From: Vespula vulgaris
Lineage: Eukaryota; Arthropoda; Insecta; Hymenoptera; Vespidae
Reading direction: 5' to 3'
Length of the DNA stretch: 64,000 bases
NCBI RefSeq assembly: GCF_905475345.1
Contig: NC_066591.1
Span: 4,772,001-4,836,000 of the forward strand
Shown here in pieces: positions 1-14,667 of this stretch. The stretch's first letter is position 1. The number at the start of each line of letters is the position of its first letter. A program made the translations under genes and the position numbers. The notes below the pieces were generated by a model, which worked only from the letters and a program-made list of their open reading frames with translations, had not been told where the DNA came from and searched no databases.

Positions 1-155
1 TTATCTTTTCATTTTTCTTCCTTGTATCTCTCTCTTTTTCTTTCTCGTTCTCTCTTTGTCTTTGTTTTTTCTCTTTTTCATTCGAGATTCGATAGTCTGT
101 GACGTTATCTCATCGTGACGACATCTTTTCGTTCGTCAATTCCTAATCTTATGTA

Positions 156-200
<45 letters not shown>

Positions 201-437
201 TATATGTATAAATGTGTAATTTTTCATTTCGTTCTCTCTCTTTCTCTTTCTCTCTTTCTTCATCTGTCTGTCTCTCTCTTTCTTTCTTTTATTCTCGCTT
301 TCAGTTCTTTTTCTAAAAAGTCGACATTATTTACGATACAATAACAACAATCTTATGGTTATCGCTTTGGTCAAGGAAGATATAATACATAATATATTTA
401 TTTTATATATACATATATAATATATGTATATATATTT

Positions 438-495
<58 letters not shown>

Positions 496-1207
496 TTATC
501 GTAAGACGCGTGAAACAGGATTATCGGAGGAACGATCGTTATTCTCATCTTCTCGTGTTACAACAATTCCCGCAGAAAATATTTATCTCGTTAAAAATTC
601 AAACGAATCTCTCGCGAACATTTTCCGTGGCATTTCGATGGAACGAACGGACGAATGCGTTCGCCTCGATTTCTCGTGTTCTCTTTTTTCCTTTTTTTTC
701 TCTCCCTATTTTTTTTTTATTTTCTTTAAAAAAACGTGTTCGAAATGCAACGGGCATTATAACAATCAAAAAATGCGTCGTTCTCGATCCTATGGACTAC
801 GTTTCGGAGAGTAAAAACAAAGGATAGGACGATTAAAAACGTATTTGCGGGTGAACACAATTTTCTCGAGGTAGTCATTAACTTCTACCAGTTAGTATTC
901 TCTCATTTTCTTTTTCTTTTTCTTTCTCTTTCTCCTTCTCATTTAATCGTTCGTTTATCTTCCCCTTTATTTCTCCCTCTTTCTCTCATCAATATTCTTC
1001 GAACGCAAATCATTCTATTTATTTCTTTCTCTCACGTTACAACCCGATAATCCTATTTCCAAAAAAAAAAAAATAATATATATCGTTTTCAATCGTTTTT
1101 CGAATTACAATCACGCGTTAGGATCGCGTGATTAGGATCGGCCTTGTTTCCCTTGTTATTGTTTTTTTCTTTCTTTCTTTTTTTTGGTTCAATCGTTTTT
1201 TCTTCTT
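1..1207 (-). other. Presumed 3' UTR and downstream flank of the Rgk gene
   Basis: Downstream of the TAA in transcript order. The region is T/C-rich on the plus strand (A/G-rich in the transcript), with (AT)n tracts at 158-195 and about 425-493. No supported open reading frame lies here. Two candidate AATAAA signals on the minus strand (1018-1023 and 966-971) could end the transcript about 190-260 nt after the stop. Confidence 0.5.
1018..1023 (-). terminator. Candidate polyadenylation signal AATAAA
   Basis: Plus-strand TTTATT, that is AATAAA on the minus strand, 185 nt past the stop codon of the RGK gene. A second copy sits at 966-971. The region is AT-rich, so chance matches are likely; which, if either, is used cannot be told. 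Confidence 0.3.
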
Positions 1208-1533
1208 TTAAAGTACATGAAGGTTCTCGCAACTTTTCGACTTGCTATCCCTTGCCCAAACCTTACCCAACAAGTTTCGTACCTTTAGGCTGGTACTCGT
1301 TCGACTACCTCTGTACTTCTTCGGCGAGTTGTTCTCCGAGCAAGAGCCCAGCGGCGATCTGCTACGATTCTTTCGTGATCTCTTGCGGAATAAATCACGC
1401 GTTCTTTCTGGATTCTCGAGTTTAAGACGTATTTGCGTCAACAGTCCTACCAATAGTTCGTCCACGTTGTGATTTATCCCCACGGATGTCTCGATGAATT
1501 TGCAATCATAGGACGTTGCCATTGATTTGCCCT
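1208..1533 (-). CDS. Rgk1: Rgk exon 9, terminal coding exon (residues 659-766 plus stop)
   Basis: 326 nt including the TAA at 1208-1210. The acceptor is GTCGACAG|AGGGC at 1534. The G5 region DCKFIETSVGINHNVDELL (668-686) and helix LLTQIRLKL close the G domain. The tail holds a polybasic patch FRKRSRKNRSRSP (707-719), a Ser-Pro-Lys-Lys stretch, and a basic-aromatic helix KVRNLLGKVWARDSK (742-756) in the place of the calmodulin and phosphoinositide-binding segment of vertebrate RGKs. It ends SCENLHVL. The lack of a CaaX box and the terminal Cys-x-Asn-Leu-x-Val-Leu are hallmarks of the family. Confidence 0.96.
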
Positions 1534-3497
1534 CTGTCGACAAATTTTTTTATTACATAAGTTTCTTTCGCTATAATCATTATCGTAGTTTATTAAATCC
1601 TTGCACTCGTACATTGTCATACAAATTTTTCATTTATTTTCAATTTCATTTAATGGATTTTTTATTCATTATTGTTATTTATATCTATGTATTTTTAGGT
1701 ACAGATGTTAGTAATTATGAAAACGGTTTGAATTCAATTTTCGGACAAATTTTATGGTATATTGATCTATATTACGAAGAGAGATTCTAAATATATAAAT
1801 ATGAACGCGTTCTTGTGTTATAGATATTGTATACATATTGCAAAATTTAAAGCGAGTAAAAAATTGTAAGTCAAACAATCAAAAGGAATGTTAAACTTTG
1901 ATGAAAGATAAAAAATGTTCATGAAATGATTAAAGTATATTCTTTCTTTTTCATCTAATTCATCGAACGATTTATTCAGACGAAAAATAAAATTTTAAGA
2001 ATTCAGACGGATTCATGAGTATTCGATGATTAATGATTGTATAGATAAGTTCTATTTATATCTATAACAAAACAATTTTTTATTTTATACCTTGTTATTT
2101 AACGACGCGGTTTTATCGATTTCATCGTAAAATTTATAACGTAAATGCCTTTACACTTGACAATTTCATTATTTAAACGATTTCAAAATTGCCACCACAG
2201 AAAATCTATAAATGATCAGATATAGGTGGTTTGTTAATGTATTGTTAAAAAGGTTTTAGTTATTTATTTATAGAAGCACGCCTACTCATTCATCTTCTAG
2301 CTATTTAAAATATAAAATAAATTGCGAAATATGTAACTCAAAATAACTAGATAATTCACTTCAATTAGTGACAAATCGTATCGAGTGCAAAGGATTTTAA
2401 TAATGCTATATTACTATTCTATATAATTATTATATTGCGCAATAGAGGAGTAAATGAATGAGATCAATTAGTTTAACAAGTTACAATAAGAGAAATGATT
2501 TAGTGAGGAAAGTGAAAAAAAAAAGAAAAAATAGAATCATTCTATTCTCAACGTAGTTATTGTAATATATTTACTGAATGGAACATTTAAGTAGGAACAC
2601 CTGAATGTTATTAATTTGCTGAATTATAATTTTTATGAATTTTTACAGCTATCTCGTAAACTAATCGAGATAGAAGAATATATTAAAAAGGATAGATCTT
2701 TTTGATTTTTTCTTCTTTTTTTTTTTACTTATTAAAAAGAAAAAAAAATGTTGTTTGAAACTTCAATTTTCCAAGACTTTTCTCATTCTCAGACTTCTTC
2801 TTAAACACAAATTGTTTGTAATTAAAATTTCACTCTGAATTCAATCGTATATATACATATATAATACATATACACATTTATATCTGAAAAGGATTTAGGT
2901 AAAATCACGATAACAACTTAAATGGTCTCGTTGCAATAAGATTACATACGATATCAATTTCATGTGCATGTGTCATTTTGAAGAGAAACTCTCAAAGTTT
3001 GTTGCACATTACATCACATTATAGAGATACGATGTGGGAACCACATGTGACTCGACAGATGTCTAGACGGTAATTTAACTCTTGCTATATTTTATCCAAC
3101 CATATTTTCTGTGATCGTGACAGTCAGTTGCTTCTTGAATTTTCTGCTTGAAAAGACGCTATCCTTTATGTATCCCTATAGAAAGAAATTACACTTAGTC
3201 AAATAGGTTGACCTCAAATAGGTAGGCATGTCATGAAACATCTGTCCCTTTCTCGAGCAGGTTCGATTCAACGTTGAAGCATTTTTAGGGTTGCACGAAG
3301 GTCGCTATACAAAATGAGATGAGTTAAAATAGAAAATCTTTCAATATTCGAAGCCACTCACAATGGCTTGGGAGAATAAAAATGGCCTGTGAAATTTTTG
3401 GCGCGAATCACGGAACGAGAAAAGTTAATACGCGTTTTCGCGATAAATACGACAGAAAACTTTCAGAATTCTTTTTCGAAGTGATACACTTCTACGA

Positions 3498-3547
<50 letters not shown>

Positions 3548-5289
3548 GTATATGTATATCGCATATAGTCATTGTATGCAACGGACCATTTAAAGTGTAA
3601 CTAGACCATAAACTCTATATATCTATGTGTAGGTATATGTAAATGTACATGTTCTCTATTTAACAATCGAGTTATTGATGATAACGCGATGGTCTGTATT
3701 CACAAGATATTCAAGTATTCCCATATAAATGCCACATCTTATAGACACCATATAAACATTAAAAATACTGGTCTGTTTGTCCTACATCAGATTATGAGAA
3801 ATTCAGGAGAATTGAGAAAGAGCTTGAGGGGTTTCGTGCAGTGACGTTGCTATTCTCTTCCGTTGTGTTGCCATACGATAAATAATGGACGGTTTGCAGA
3901 GCTAACAAGTGTTTACTCGTAGCGTTAGTTTAAATTATTGGCACGTTCATTACCGGAAGGGAATTCTTTCATTGGCCGGACGTCAGGTATCTAATGGACT
4001 AAATCGATTTGTCTACCAACTGTTACTTTTGATTTCAAATGAACGTGGATCCTACTTGTTCGACGAGGACAACTAGGGAATTAAAAAGAACTAATACGAT
4101 AACGCGAAACGAGCTTTCAACGTTCTGCAAATACCACGTTGGTCGATTTATTATTAACAGCAGCATTATCGAACTCGTAAAAAAGTCAGATTTCAGATTT
4201 CTTTGTTTTACGATTATTGTAGAACGTAATCATTACGAACGTTTTAACTACAATTATTTTCTTTCATTTATTATCGTGAAATTAAATAAATTAAAGATAA
4301 TAATAATATTTCTTTTTTCTTTCTTTTATTTTTTTTCCAAGTACTCAACGAATTGACAGATTTGATAAAAATAAATTGATAGCTTTAGGATGAACAGAAA
4401 GTCAAGATAATAAATTCTTGGAATCGTAATTCGTATATTTTCCGTATAAAATAATCATTGGACTTTTTTTTTGTTTCGTAATAATGATTGTTTATACATA
4501 ATAAAGTTCCACGCGTGATATTAAGTTTATATTGAAAGAATAATAAGTTACAAAAGATCGCAACGGTTTGTTAGCTTTCGAAACTACTTTATTATAATTT
4601 TGTATTCATTCTATGCATATATATATATATATATACAATGGATTTTTTAATATCGTTTTAAAGCTTCGCATTAATCGTGTCCGCTTCCAAGAAAACTCTC
4701 GAATAGGAAGTTTGATCGGTCGGTCGGGTTCCAATTAAATGATCGGAATCGCCGATTAAAATTTCAATAAACCACCGAAGTATCGAGGAATGAAATATCG
4801 CGGTTCTCGTCTTTTAAAACGTGCAAAAAGCTCGTTTATGTGGAGAATGGAGGAAAAAGAGAGCTCCTTTGACCTATCGCGTTTCACTTGCTTCTTTTTC
4901 CTCGGGCCACGGTCGTTGGCCTCGTTCCGACGACTATTTTCTTTTTCCTTTTTTCTTCCTCTCTTCCTACTCATAACGAAAAGAAATCCTGAAAAAGTCG
5001 TGCGTCGGATTTTCGTGATGATCGTCCGGTCCTTTTCAGAGATACGCGGTATATAATATCACGTGATTCCGATGAAATATGAGCTACACGAGAATACCTT
5101 TAAATTGATGGTAATCATAATGACGATGATTAATTATTAATATCTCTCATTCTGAATTGGTAATTTCAATAATTATAGATTATGTCTGTATAATGCTTGT
5201 AATTGCTCTTCTTTTTTTTTTTTAAATTATTCGTAATTACAAGAGATTAATAAATTTTTATAACCATCGATAATAACAACTACAACAGC

Positions 5290-5322
<33 letters not shown>

Positions 5323-6183
5323 AATAATTATCGACATATTTCGCGATCCGTAATATCAAAAAAGAAAAAATAAAATAAAATAAAAAAGAAAAGTAATAAA
5401 ATAAATCACTTCTATAATCAATGATCCGATACGTCTCTCGTTTATTATCTGAACAAATTTAAAGACGTATTTTTCAAATAGTACTTAACTAAAGTTTCGT
5501 ACGTGATAAGGAAACAGTTGGTAGTATGATACACAGACACGATTACTATTCGAAATAGCTAGATATATATGTCGAAAGGAAACTACGAGACATAGTCAGA
5601 TGCGAGACAAGGTTGGTCTAGGATTACGTTTAACAAAGAGTCTCGGAAGTGGGACCGTGGCAAATGGTGCAGCTTGCATGCGGAATCGCGTTTGAACGCA
5701 GCGATAAGGATTTTGATAGACGTGGATTGTGAAGGGTGGGAAAAGGGAGAGGGAAAGGGAGAAGGAGGAGGGGGAGGGGAGGAGGACGATATAAACGATA
5801 CATTACCCTCGGTCGATACCAGACGACTTCTAGCGAGGTCGACCTTGTTTCCAACGAGAATGACCGCCCTCGCCGATACGTGGTCACTACGCCAAAGAGC
5901 TTGGAGAACCTCCTCAGCCACTCTTACAGAAGCACGATCTGTCGTCGAATAAACGACACAATATGCATGTGGTTCGTACGTCGATATGCAGTTTTCCGGC
6001 TTTAAACAAAAATATAGAGTTTTTATTAATATAATTTTCTATTAATATTCATTTGATATATTATATTACTCTTCTCGTTATTTAATATTAATAGATTAAT
6101 GAAAATGTTCGTATGAACGAATTATCCGAAAGGAAAATTATAATTAATACTTTATTTCTTTTTATGTTTCATTATAACGTCCA

Positions 6184-6225
<42 letters not shown>

Positions 6226-7332
6226 ATTACTAAGAAGGAAGATACTATTAAATCGATATTTTACGTTTTTGAAATTTGTAGATTTTACTATGTTTGATAT
6301 ATCTCTTCTGATATTATCTGAAATAAAGATATTAGAAGTAAGATTGATTCTTATATCAAAGAAGTAAACGTTATATGAAAAATACCTCTTTTTTGATAGG
6401 AAAGAAAGAACGATATTGTAACAGGAAATAAATCATACGGATAAGGAAATTTTTTGACAAACGATCGGACGGTAGAACATTACGATAATGGATATTCGAA
6501 TGATGCATGCATTTTACCGAATTTATTCCGAAATAAAAAAAGAAAAAAGAAAAAAAAAAGGAAAGAAAAGATTAATATACGATAGATGCTCGAGAGGTAT
6601 GCTTATAAAAATGATAGCAAGGAAGAAACAAAAAATACGAAAAAAAGAGCTCGTAATTATTTTTATCATTTTTTTTTTTTCATCAGCATCAGCAAGAAAA
6701 GCAGCAGCAGTAGAGGTGTACTGCATGTCTTCTTTTAATTTTCAGCGATTACTGAATTTTTTTTTTAGAAGAATGGAAATAAAATAAGAAAATAGAAAAT
6801 TCATTATATAATTGATGAAATTACGCTGAGTAGATATATATTAGATAGTGATGAAAAGAGAAGACGAAAGAGAGAAAGAGAGAGAGAAATATTCCATGAT
6901 TAAATTTCTAATTATCAAATTTCAGTGGGATCATTAGTTCGAATCGTATTATCACGATATCGTCTATTATATACGTATATATGTATATCGTGATATCGAA
7001 TATAACGTGTTATAAGGGGGAGGGCACCGATCGTTTCACGGTCGAACACGTATCATGGCTCGATGCTTGTCAATGGCCAGCACATATGCCTGATTACTGG
7101 ACTAGGAACGCTTCAATGCTCTTGCAAGTCCTTTCTTACCCACACAACATGGATGTGAGCGTGCGCGCATGCACCACAAGATACATGGTATATATTCACC
7201 TACCTAGACAAAGACATATATTGTATATCTATCGTATATATAATATATAAATAGATGTTTAATGAGATGTATATATATATACATATACATATGTATATGA
7301 TATGTATATTTATATATGTATACGATGATATG

Positions 7333-7378
<46 letters not shown>

Positions 7379-9342
7379 GGTTTGTAATATCGATAAACCT
7401 TGGAAGATGATATTTTCGTTGTCAGTGATCACGATGGTACAAATTTAGCATGTTTTGTATTCCCTTTGATTTATGCTCTACAAGTTTTGTGTAGGCAAAA
7501 AATGAAGTTTTATTTAAAAAAAAAATGTCGATGACTTTTGTACTTGGAAAGATATAATATATCTACGTAGGTATGTAGAAGTTTCTGAAAATCTTAGACG
7601 ATATCATTCTTTTTTTTCTTTTTTTTTTTGTTGGTTTAGAATAAGATACATTCTTCTTTAGAAATTTATTTTTATGGTCAAATGTAATAGAGATACGTAT
7701 ATCATTCTTGATGTTCAATCTTATTGTTGGATATCATTCATCCATTATATATATATATAGATAGATAGATAGATAGATAGATATATAGGAGAGGAAATAT
7801 TTCCAAACGATAAACCTTTGTCACTATCTCGATCTCGATTTCTAATTTTCGATTGATAGTAAGCCAGGATAGAAATCCTTTCGTTTTTCTTCCTTTTCTT
7901 TTCAATTTCTTTTCTCTCTCTCTCTCTCTCTTTTTGTCTCTGTATCTCTCTATTTCGTTTTCTATTTCTCTCTCGTTCTCTCTTCTGCCATTTCATCGAT
8001 CCGATTATTATACTCAGGAAGAAAATATCGAGTTAGCGAGTTGATAAAGCTCTTACGTCAGCCTTGCTTCTATCTATTTAGGTACATACTAGGTATGTAC
8101 TTATTATATGCGTGTCACTTGGGAAGTACAACCCGTGAAAATCAGATTTTCAATGAATTTTCTAGATTTCTACTAGGTAAAACGTAGGCGAGTGCGTCTA
8201 ACCTTTAGCTAAATTCTTTTGAACATAGGATTTGTATGTGTATGTACGTAGGTGTATTAAATTTTCCCGTACTTGTTCGTGAAAATTCGATTTTCCTTTA
8301 AATTTTCTCGTAAACATAAGTAAGATATCTGTGTGTGTATGTGTGTGTGTGTGTTTGTGTGCGTGAGAGTCGAAGGAAGTTTAAACGAACGGAACTTTCA
8401 TTCACGATCGATGACATACCGTGACCTTATATATTCTCGACTGTCGTCCATTTTACACGAGGGTAGTTGAAAAGTGTGTGAAGGGTCGAAGGAAAAATTC
8501 GAGATTGGCTACGATAGTACGATAGTGTCTATGAGGGAGAAAGAGGAGGAGAGAGAAAGAGAGAAAGTGAAAAGATTTAAAGCTGTTCATATGACTTCGT
8601 TAAAGTTATTTTAATTATAACTTAAACGTTTCATCGTTCATATACATAGTTATATACCTATGTAATAGTGATTTAAGGGATATAATTTATCGTTTCTATG
8701 ATTAGATTACTCGTATTTCTCGTCGATATTAAAATTTTTGAAATTCTATTGGTTTAAATTCGTATTATCATTTAATAACGCCTCATTTCTATCGGATAAT
8801 TTATGTATATGTTTCTAGGATACGTATATATATATATAGAGAGAATAAAATGTATTTTTGATAAACAACTATGAATAAAATTGGAAAAATGGCTGAAAAT
8901 AATGGTCAATGCGTAAGAAGAGAACATCGTATGAAAGATGATACGATATGTATTATATGAATCATGAGAGAATGAAATATGTGAATGTCCATATAGAGTA
9001 AAACTCATTTAATTTTGTGTTGTATGATATGATATACAAGTCATTATCAATAGATGTTGCAGAGATTAGAAGATTATCTTTCTTATTTATCATATTAATT
9101 ATATCATTCGTATATCTATATTTTTCTCTTCAATAAATTATCTTTTATATATAAATAAATAATATATTTTATATATTTGTAGGTATATGTACGTAAAACA
9201 TGAAACGACATTTTACGATACATTTTTCAATATAGAACAGAAACAAACTGATTTTTGTTTAAAAATAAGTTTGATAAAATATTTATATTTCTCTTTTTCT
9301 CTGTCTCTGTTTTTGTCTTTTCTTTATATTTCCAAAATCGAG

Positions 9343-9413
<71 letters not shown>

Positions 9414-10181
9414 GGAAATCATAACGGGTAACATAAGCTTTATGTGTTCGTAGGCGTTGAAACCAACATTGCACGCTTATAAAACCGTGAAACTACAAAA
9501 AGGATTTCAAAGTTATCGAACAAACGCGCCTTGTTTCCAACGTAACGCGATTTTCCAGACATGCGAGTCGACTTTTCACCCTCTTCGTAATCCTCTCGCT
9601 AACACCATTCTCACAAGACCTCGAAAAATCATCTTCCCTCTTTTTACTTTTTTTTATATCATATTTCCAATGAAATCCTGTAAAAATAATAATTCGGCAT
9701 AATGGAAATAAGTTTCCTTATAACCGCTACCGTTGAAACTACCGTCAAATATTTTTCAATGATAATATTAACACAACGTTCTTGAACATTTAACAAAGTT
9801 TTCTTATCAGATATATCTGTATTTAAATATATTTTAAATACCGAATAAAAGTGATATACTATGTAATATTTATATAGAAAAAATAATATATATATCTTAT
9901 ATTCAATAATAATAATAGTCTGTTTATACATATTTTAACATTAATTTCCTTTCTTCTTATTTACTTGAATATTCATATATCACTTCTTATATTTTATCGT
10001 TAACACATATCTTATTTTACTTTGCAACTTAATACCTCAAACGAACGTAATAAATTAATTTTATTCAAATCCCAATTCTGTCCGTATCTTATTTCTCAAA
10101 AGAAACGTAAACTTTTATTACCCGTACTATCCGACGTAACTCGTAAAAGCTTGCCGGGATTTTATTGTTTTTGTACGAAGG

Positions 10182-10236
<55 letters not shown>

Positions 10237-12259
10237 AAAGGAAGATACTCATCAGGAGGCAAAAAATTGCACGAAATTGATCTCGACTTATCACGAAATA
10301 TTGTTTAATTTTCAGCATGAGCTCATCCACGATGAGATTAGAAGATGCTAACATAAGAGTAGACGTTTTCTCGACTTCATTCTCGTAATCGTTCTCGTCT
10401 TCGCTCGCACAAGCAAGTCATAAATCTTAAAATCGTACTGACGGACTTCCTCGTAATTTAAAGGCGGATATATCCTTGCTAGGGATTGCGTGACAGAACT
10501 CGTGAAACTGGGTTGACGTGCCACTGACACAACCCGAGGACGTCGTAAAGCTTTGAGAACGAACGAGCACGGTGTTTCCAATCCCCACTACATCCCCCGT
10601 CTTCACTATTAACCCTTCGCATAATCCTCGTGACATCATGATTTTATATCTCTTCTATAAGCTATGTATTGTGCACTCAAAGACGACGATGAATTTGCTG
10701 CGTAGAGAGAAAACAAAATGGCGAAAGTTTATTTGTCATGGCTCGTTGTGTTTAGAGCAAAAGATAAAAGAGGCCACGCGAGTCCATTTGAAAAATAATA
10801 TAACAAAGGGAAAATAACAAACGGGTAGTAGAATATTTATTTTCTTTTTCGTTCTATTCTTTCTTTCTTTCTTTCTTCTTCTTTTCTGTTTTTTTTTTCC
10901 TTTTCTTTTTCAACTTCTACATAAATATCGTCAAGTTTCGAATTGTATATATGAAAAAAATATATTCGATCGATCGATTATGTATGTAATATATAAATGA
11001 ACGATACTGGTACTTCTTATTAAAAATATGGACTTTATTTTTATTAGAGCCGATTTAATATCATTAGAGAAGTTGTAATAATTAATGTTTCGGTTTGTTG
11101 ATTGTAGTTTTATATAAATAAGTGTTACAAGTAATAAATGTTATATACGGGGGATGATGTATTTAATTTATTACTGTTTTTATAAAATCTACTTTTTTTT
11201 ATATTTTAAGTGATACTACAGGAACGATCCTTTAATGAACAAAAAATAATTTATTTCACGAAGCGAGTAGTTAAGTTTTAATTAGTAGTTAGCGTAAGAC
11301 GGAAGTTATAACAAATAAAAAAATAGACAAAAGAAAAGGAAAGAAGTTTTGTAGAGGTGGTAGAAGTTGTAGAATCGTTTGAGCTTTATTCTTCTGTGAA
11401 ATTTAAACTCGCTATCGTTCTTTGATATCGGGAATTGGATTTCTTCTTAAAATTATTGCTCGATCTTAAATTCTTTTCCTCCTTTATTCTTCTTCCTTTC
11501 TCTTTCCTTTCGAACACGATGCTTATCAATTTTCTCTGTGAAATCGTCTCGTTCATTGATCTGTAAGCGATTTTCGCAATATCTGTCGACTATTTCCTTT
11601 CCTTTAAAATCGTCCTTTAAAACGATTTTTGTCTAACAATCATTCTTAAGTTCTATATTAATCTTTTTTCCTCTTTTACAAATCTTTGAATACCTTTTCA
11701 ATTCTATATAAAACGGGATACTTTTGAAATTTATCTTTCTTCTTTACGAAAAATTCTAAAGCTTGTATAAAGGGTTAATATTTTTCTATATTAAACATTT
11801 AAATTTATGAATGAAACTTAAATAAGATTTGCGCGAACGTACGTTGAAAGAAATATACATTGAATTTCGCGAAAATAAGAAAGGCCTCGTAATTCTTTCT
11901 TCGTTCTTTATAATCGAAATATACGTAAGGAAGCAATCATAATTTTTTTGAATTCATATCGTCTTTTCACAACTCACGGTGACACTTTCGTAAACGATCC
12001 TTATGCATTTAAAACGAAGTAAAATCTAATTTGGATATTTGATAACTTAACTCGACGAGTTACATAGTAAGTTTTTATCGTGACTTCTTTATGTCTAAGG
12101 ATTCATAGTTGCCCTTCGTGAAAATGCATTCTCACATTTTTCTCCTAAACGATCGCATTTTTCCTTTTCCGGCAAAAACCCGTACTATGTAAGGGGTAAA
12201 GTGGATTTTTTTTGGTATTAAGAAAAAGAAAAAGATCATATAAAATGATTGAGCGAGTG

Positions 12260-12343
<84 letters not shown>

Positions 12344-14624
12344 GAATTAGTTTCGTACAAAAAATAGAGAGACGATATTTGCAAATTTCCCACGGAGATC
12401 ATAAATTGCGAGCTACGTTCTCTTTGGAAATATCGTTTCCATTTTGTGGCGACGATAACATCGCACGGGGATGACGATGAGAATAATAAATGAATAAATA
12501 GAAAACACGTGAAAGAAAAAGAGAGAGAGAGAGAGAAAGGAGGAGGGAAAATAAAATGAAAGAAAAAGAGAATTTGAGGAAATTTCTTGATACGATCAAC
12601 GATAAAGAAATGAATTATTCAAAGCAATTAACGATTGGGATTGCCGTACGAAAAGTTATCAAGTTTTTCAAACGAGATATTAATTCATCATTTCATATTA
12701 TAAATGTTTACGCTTTTGTATTTTCCCTTTGTATGTAATTGTTATTTTTATCAATAGTTTGCAATTTTTTATTCTTTCTCCTTTATCTGTTTATTTCTTT
12801 CTCTTTTAAAATTATAATTTGTTATACGTTTATTTTCATAAATCGAGATTATTATTTAAATTAATAATAATTATAACAAGATATCGTATAAAGGAATTTT
12901 TACGTAGTAAATTTACGTAGTACTGTTATACCTCTTTATTGGATGTTAATCGTTGTTAAAACATTAATTCAGTAATTATACAAAGACTAGTAAATAAATG
13001 AATAAATAAATCAATAAATATATATATATCTTTAATTTTAAAATATAAATAAAACAATACATTAATTATTAGCTGATTTAATAATATATAAATTTATGAT
13101 AACGACCGGAAGAGAAAAGTGATAGATACACTTTAATCTCAAAATGTTATCTTCTTTCACCCCTTCAAATGTCAATTATGAGTTTTAACATACCCTATAC
13201 GTATATACACATTGTCCCTACGAATAATGTCCGATCAGAATTATCATTATGAAATTTATTGACTTTTTCGAAAGGTCAATTTTCTTTCGAGGAGAGCAGT
13301 CATAATAAATTTATTTAATTTTGTGATAAGATTTTGTGATTTGATATCTCAGATATAATAAAATACATATTTTATTATATATAATTTTTATATTTGATAT
13401 ATATATATATAAATAATTTTGAAAAACAACTTTTGTTTCATTAAACTTTCAAAATGAATATCATCGATCTTCATGCGATAGATAATTAAATCTTAGCGTT
13501 ATCGAATTTTTCGTATTGAAATCGATTAAGTAATATTTTGAGATTTCAATATCTCTATAGAAAAAAAAAAAACCAAATGCTGATTTAAAATCTGCAGTAT
13601 TAGAATAGCATAGTGCGATGAAGCTTGATCTTATTGAAAAAATATTTCTTTTGGCGTATTCACGCCTCAGACTGTAGACATCTTAAATATTTAATAAAAT
13701 AAAAGTTCTCTTCAATATTGATTTTGTATCAGAAAATTTCGAAATGTATTTTCTCGGAAACTATCGATTCAAATTAAAAAAGAAAAAAAAATTAAAAAAA
13801 AAAAAGTACCATTGTAAAGAGAATTCAAAGACCTTTAATAATGATATGCCACTTGACCTCTATTGCGATTTAAAACTTTTAGAGAGGATTGTAACCCCCT
13901 AAAAAGAGGTTAACTTAAAGTGGTTGAATTTATGACAAGGACTTGTTCTTCTCGAAAATAAAATTCTACTGTCTCGGCATTTTTCTCGAAAAAATCATTA
14001 AATTTTTCATAATAATCCTGGTGAATATTTTTCCTTGGGACATTTTGTGTATACACCACATCTGTCTCTGTCTCTCTCTTTCTCTCTTTCTCTCCTACAT
14101 ATTTTAATGGTACATCGTAATTCCGTCTTGTCTTCGACGACACTTCGTGCGATAAGTCTCACGGTAAGGTGTATCAAGAAAAGTAATTCTCTCGTCGACA
14201 CATATCGTAAAGTGGTGGCACGTGATATTCGCTTTAGCATGAGTAATATACATATACATGTACACATATGTATGTATATATATATGTATGTATGTATGTA
14301 TGTATATATATGTCGAGATAGAAACTGGCTATATAATATACATGTACGTATATGTATGTCGGAGTACACATCCCATGGGAACCGACATCTTCTAATAGAA
14401 TTTATCCGTTGGCGAGAGGCGTATTAAGCGCGTAATCGATGCGGTCGAGAATTTCGAAAATACTCTTAATGCACATTATCTCACGCATCTGTTTCTAATC
14501 GAAGTTGTCGGTTGAACGTTATTAGAACGAACAGAGTTTAGATGAAAATTGTCTATCTCGTAGAAACAAATATAAAGTAAATAGGAAGGAAAATAAAATA
14601 CAAGAAGTTGTAAAATAAAGAAGA

Positions 14625-14667
<43 letters not shown>

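Noticed and set aside
5674..6005. Two plus-strand open frames of 89-92 codons
   Set aside because: Antisense to exon 8 and the purine-rich stretch next to it.
9187..9474. Ile/Tyr-repeat open frames
   Set aside because: Translations of (AT)n microsatellites, not membrane proteins.
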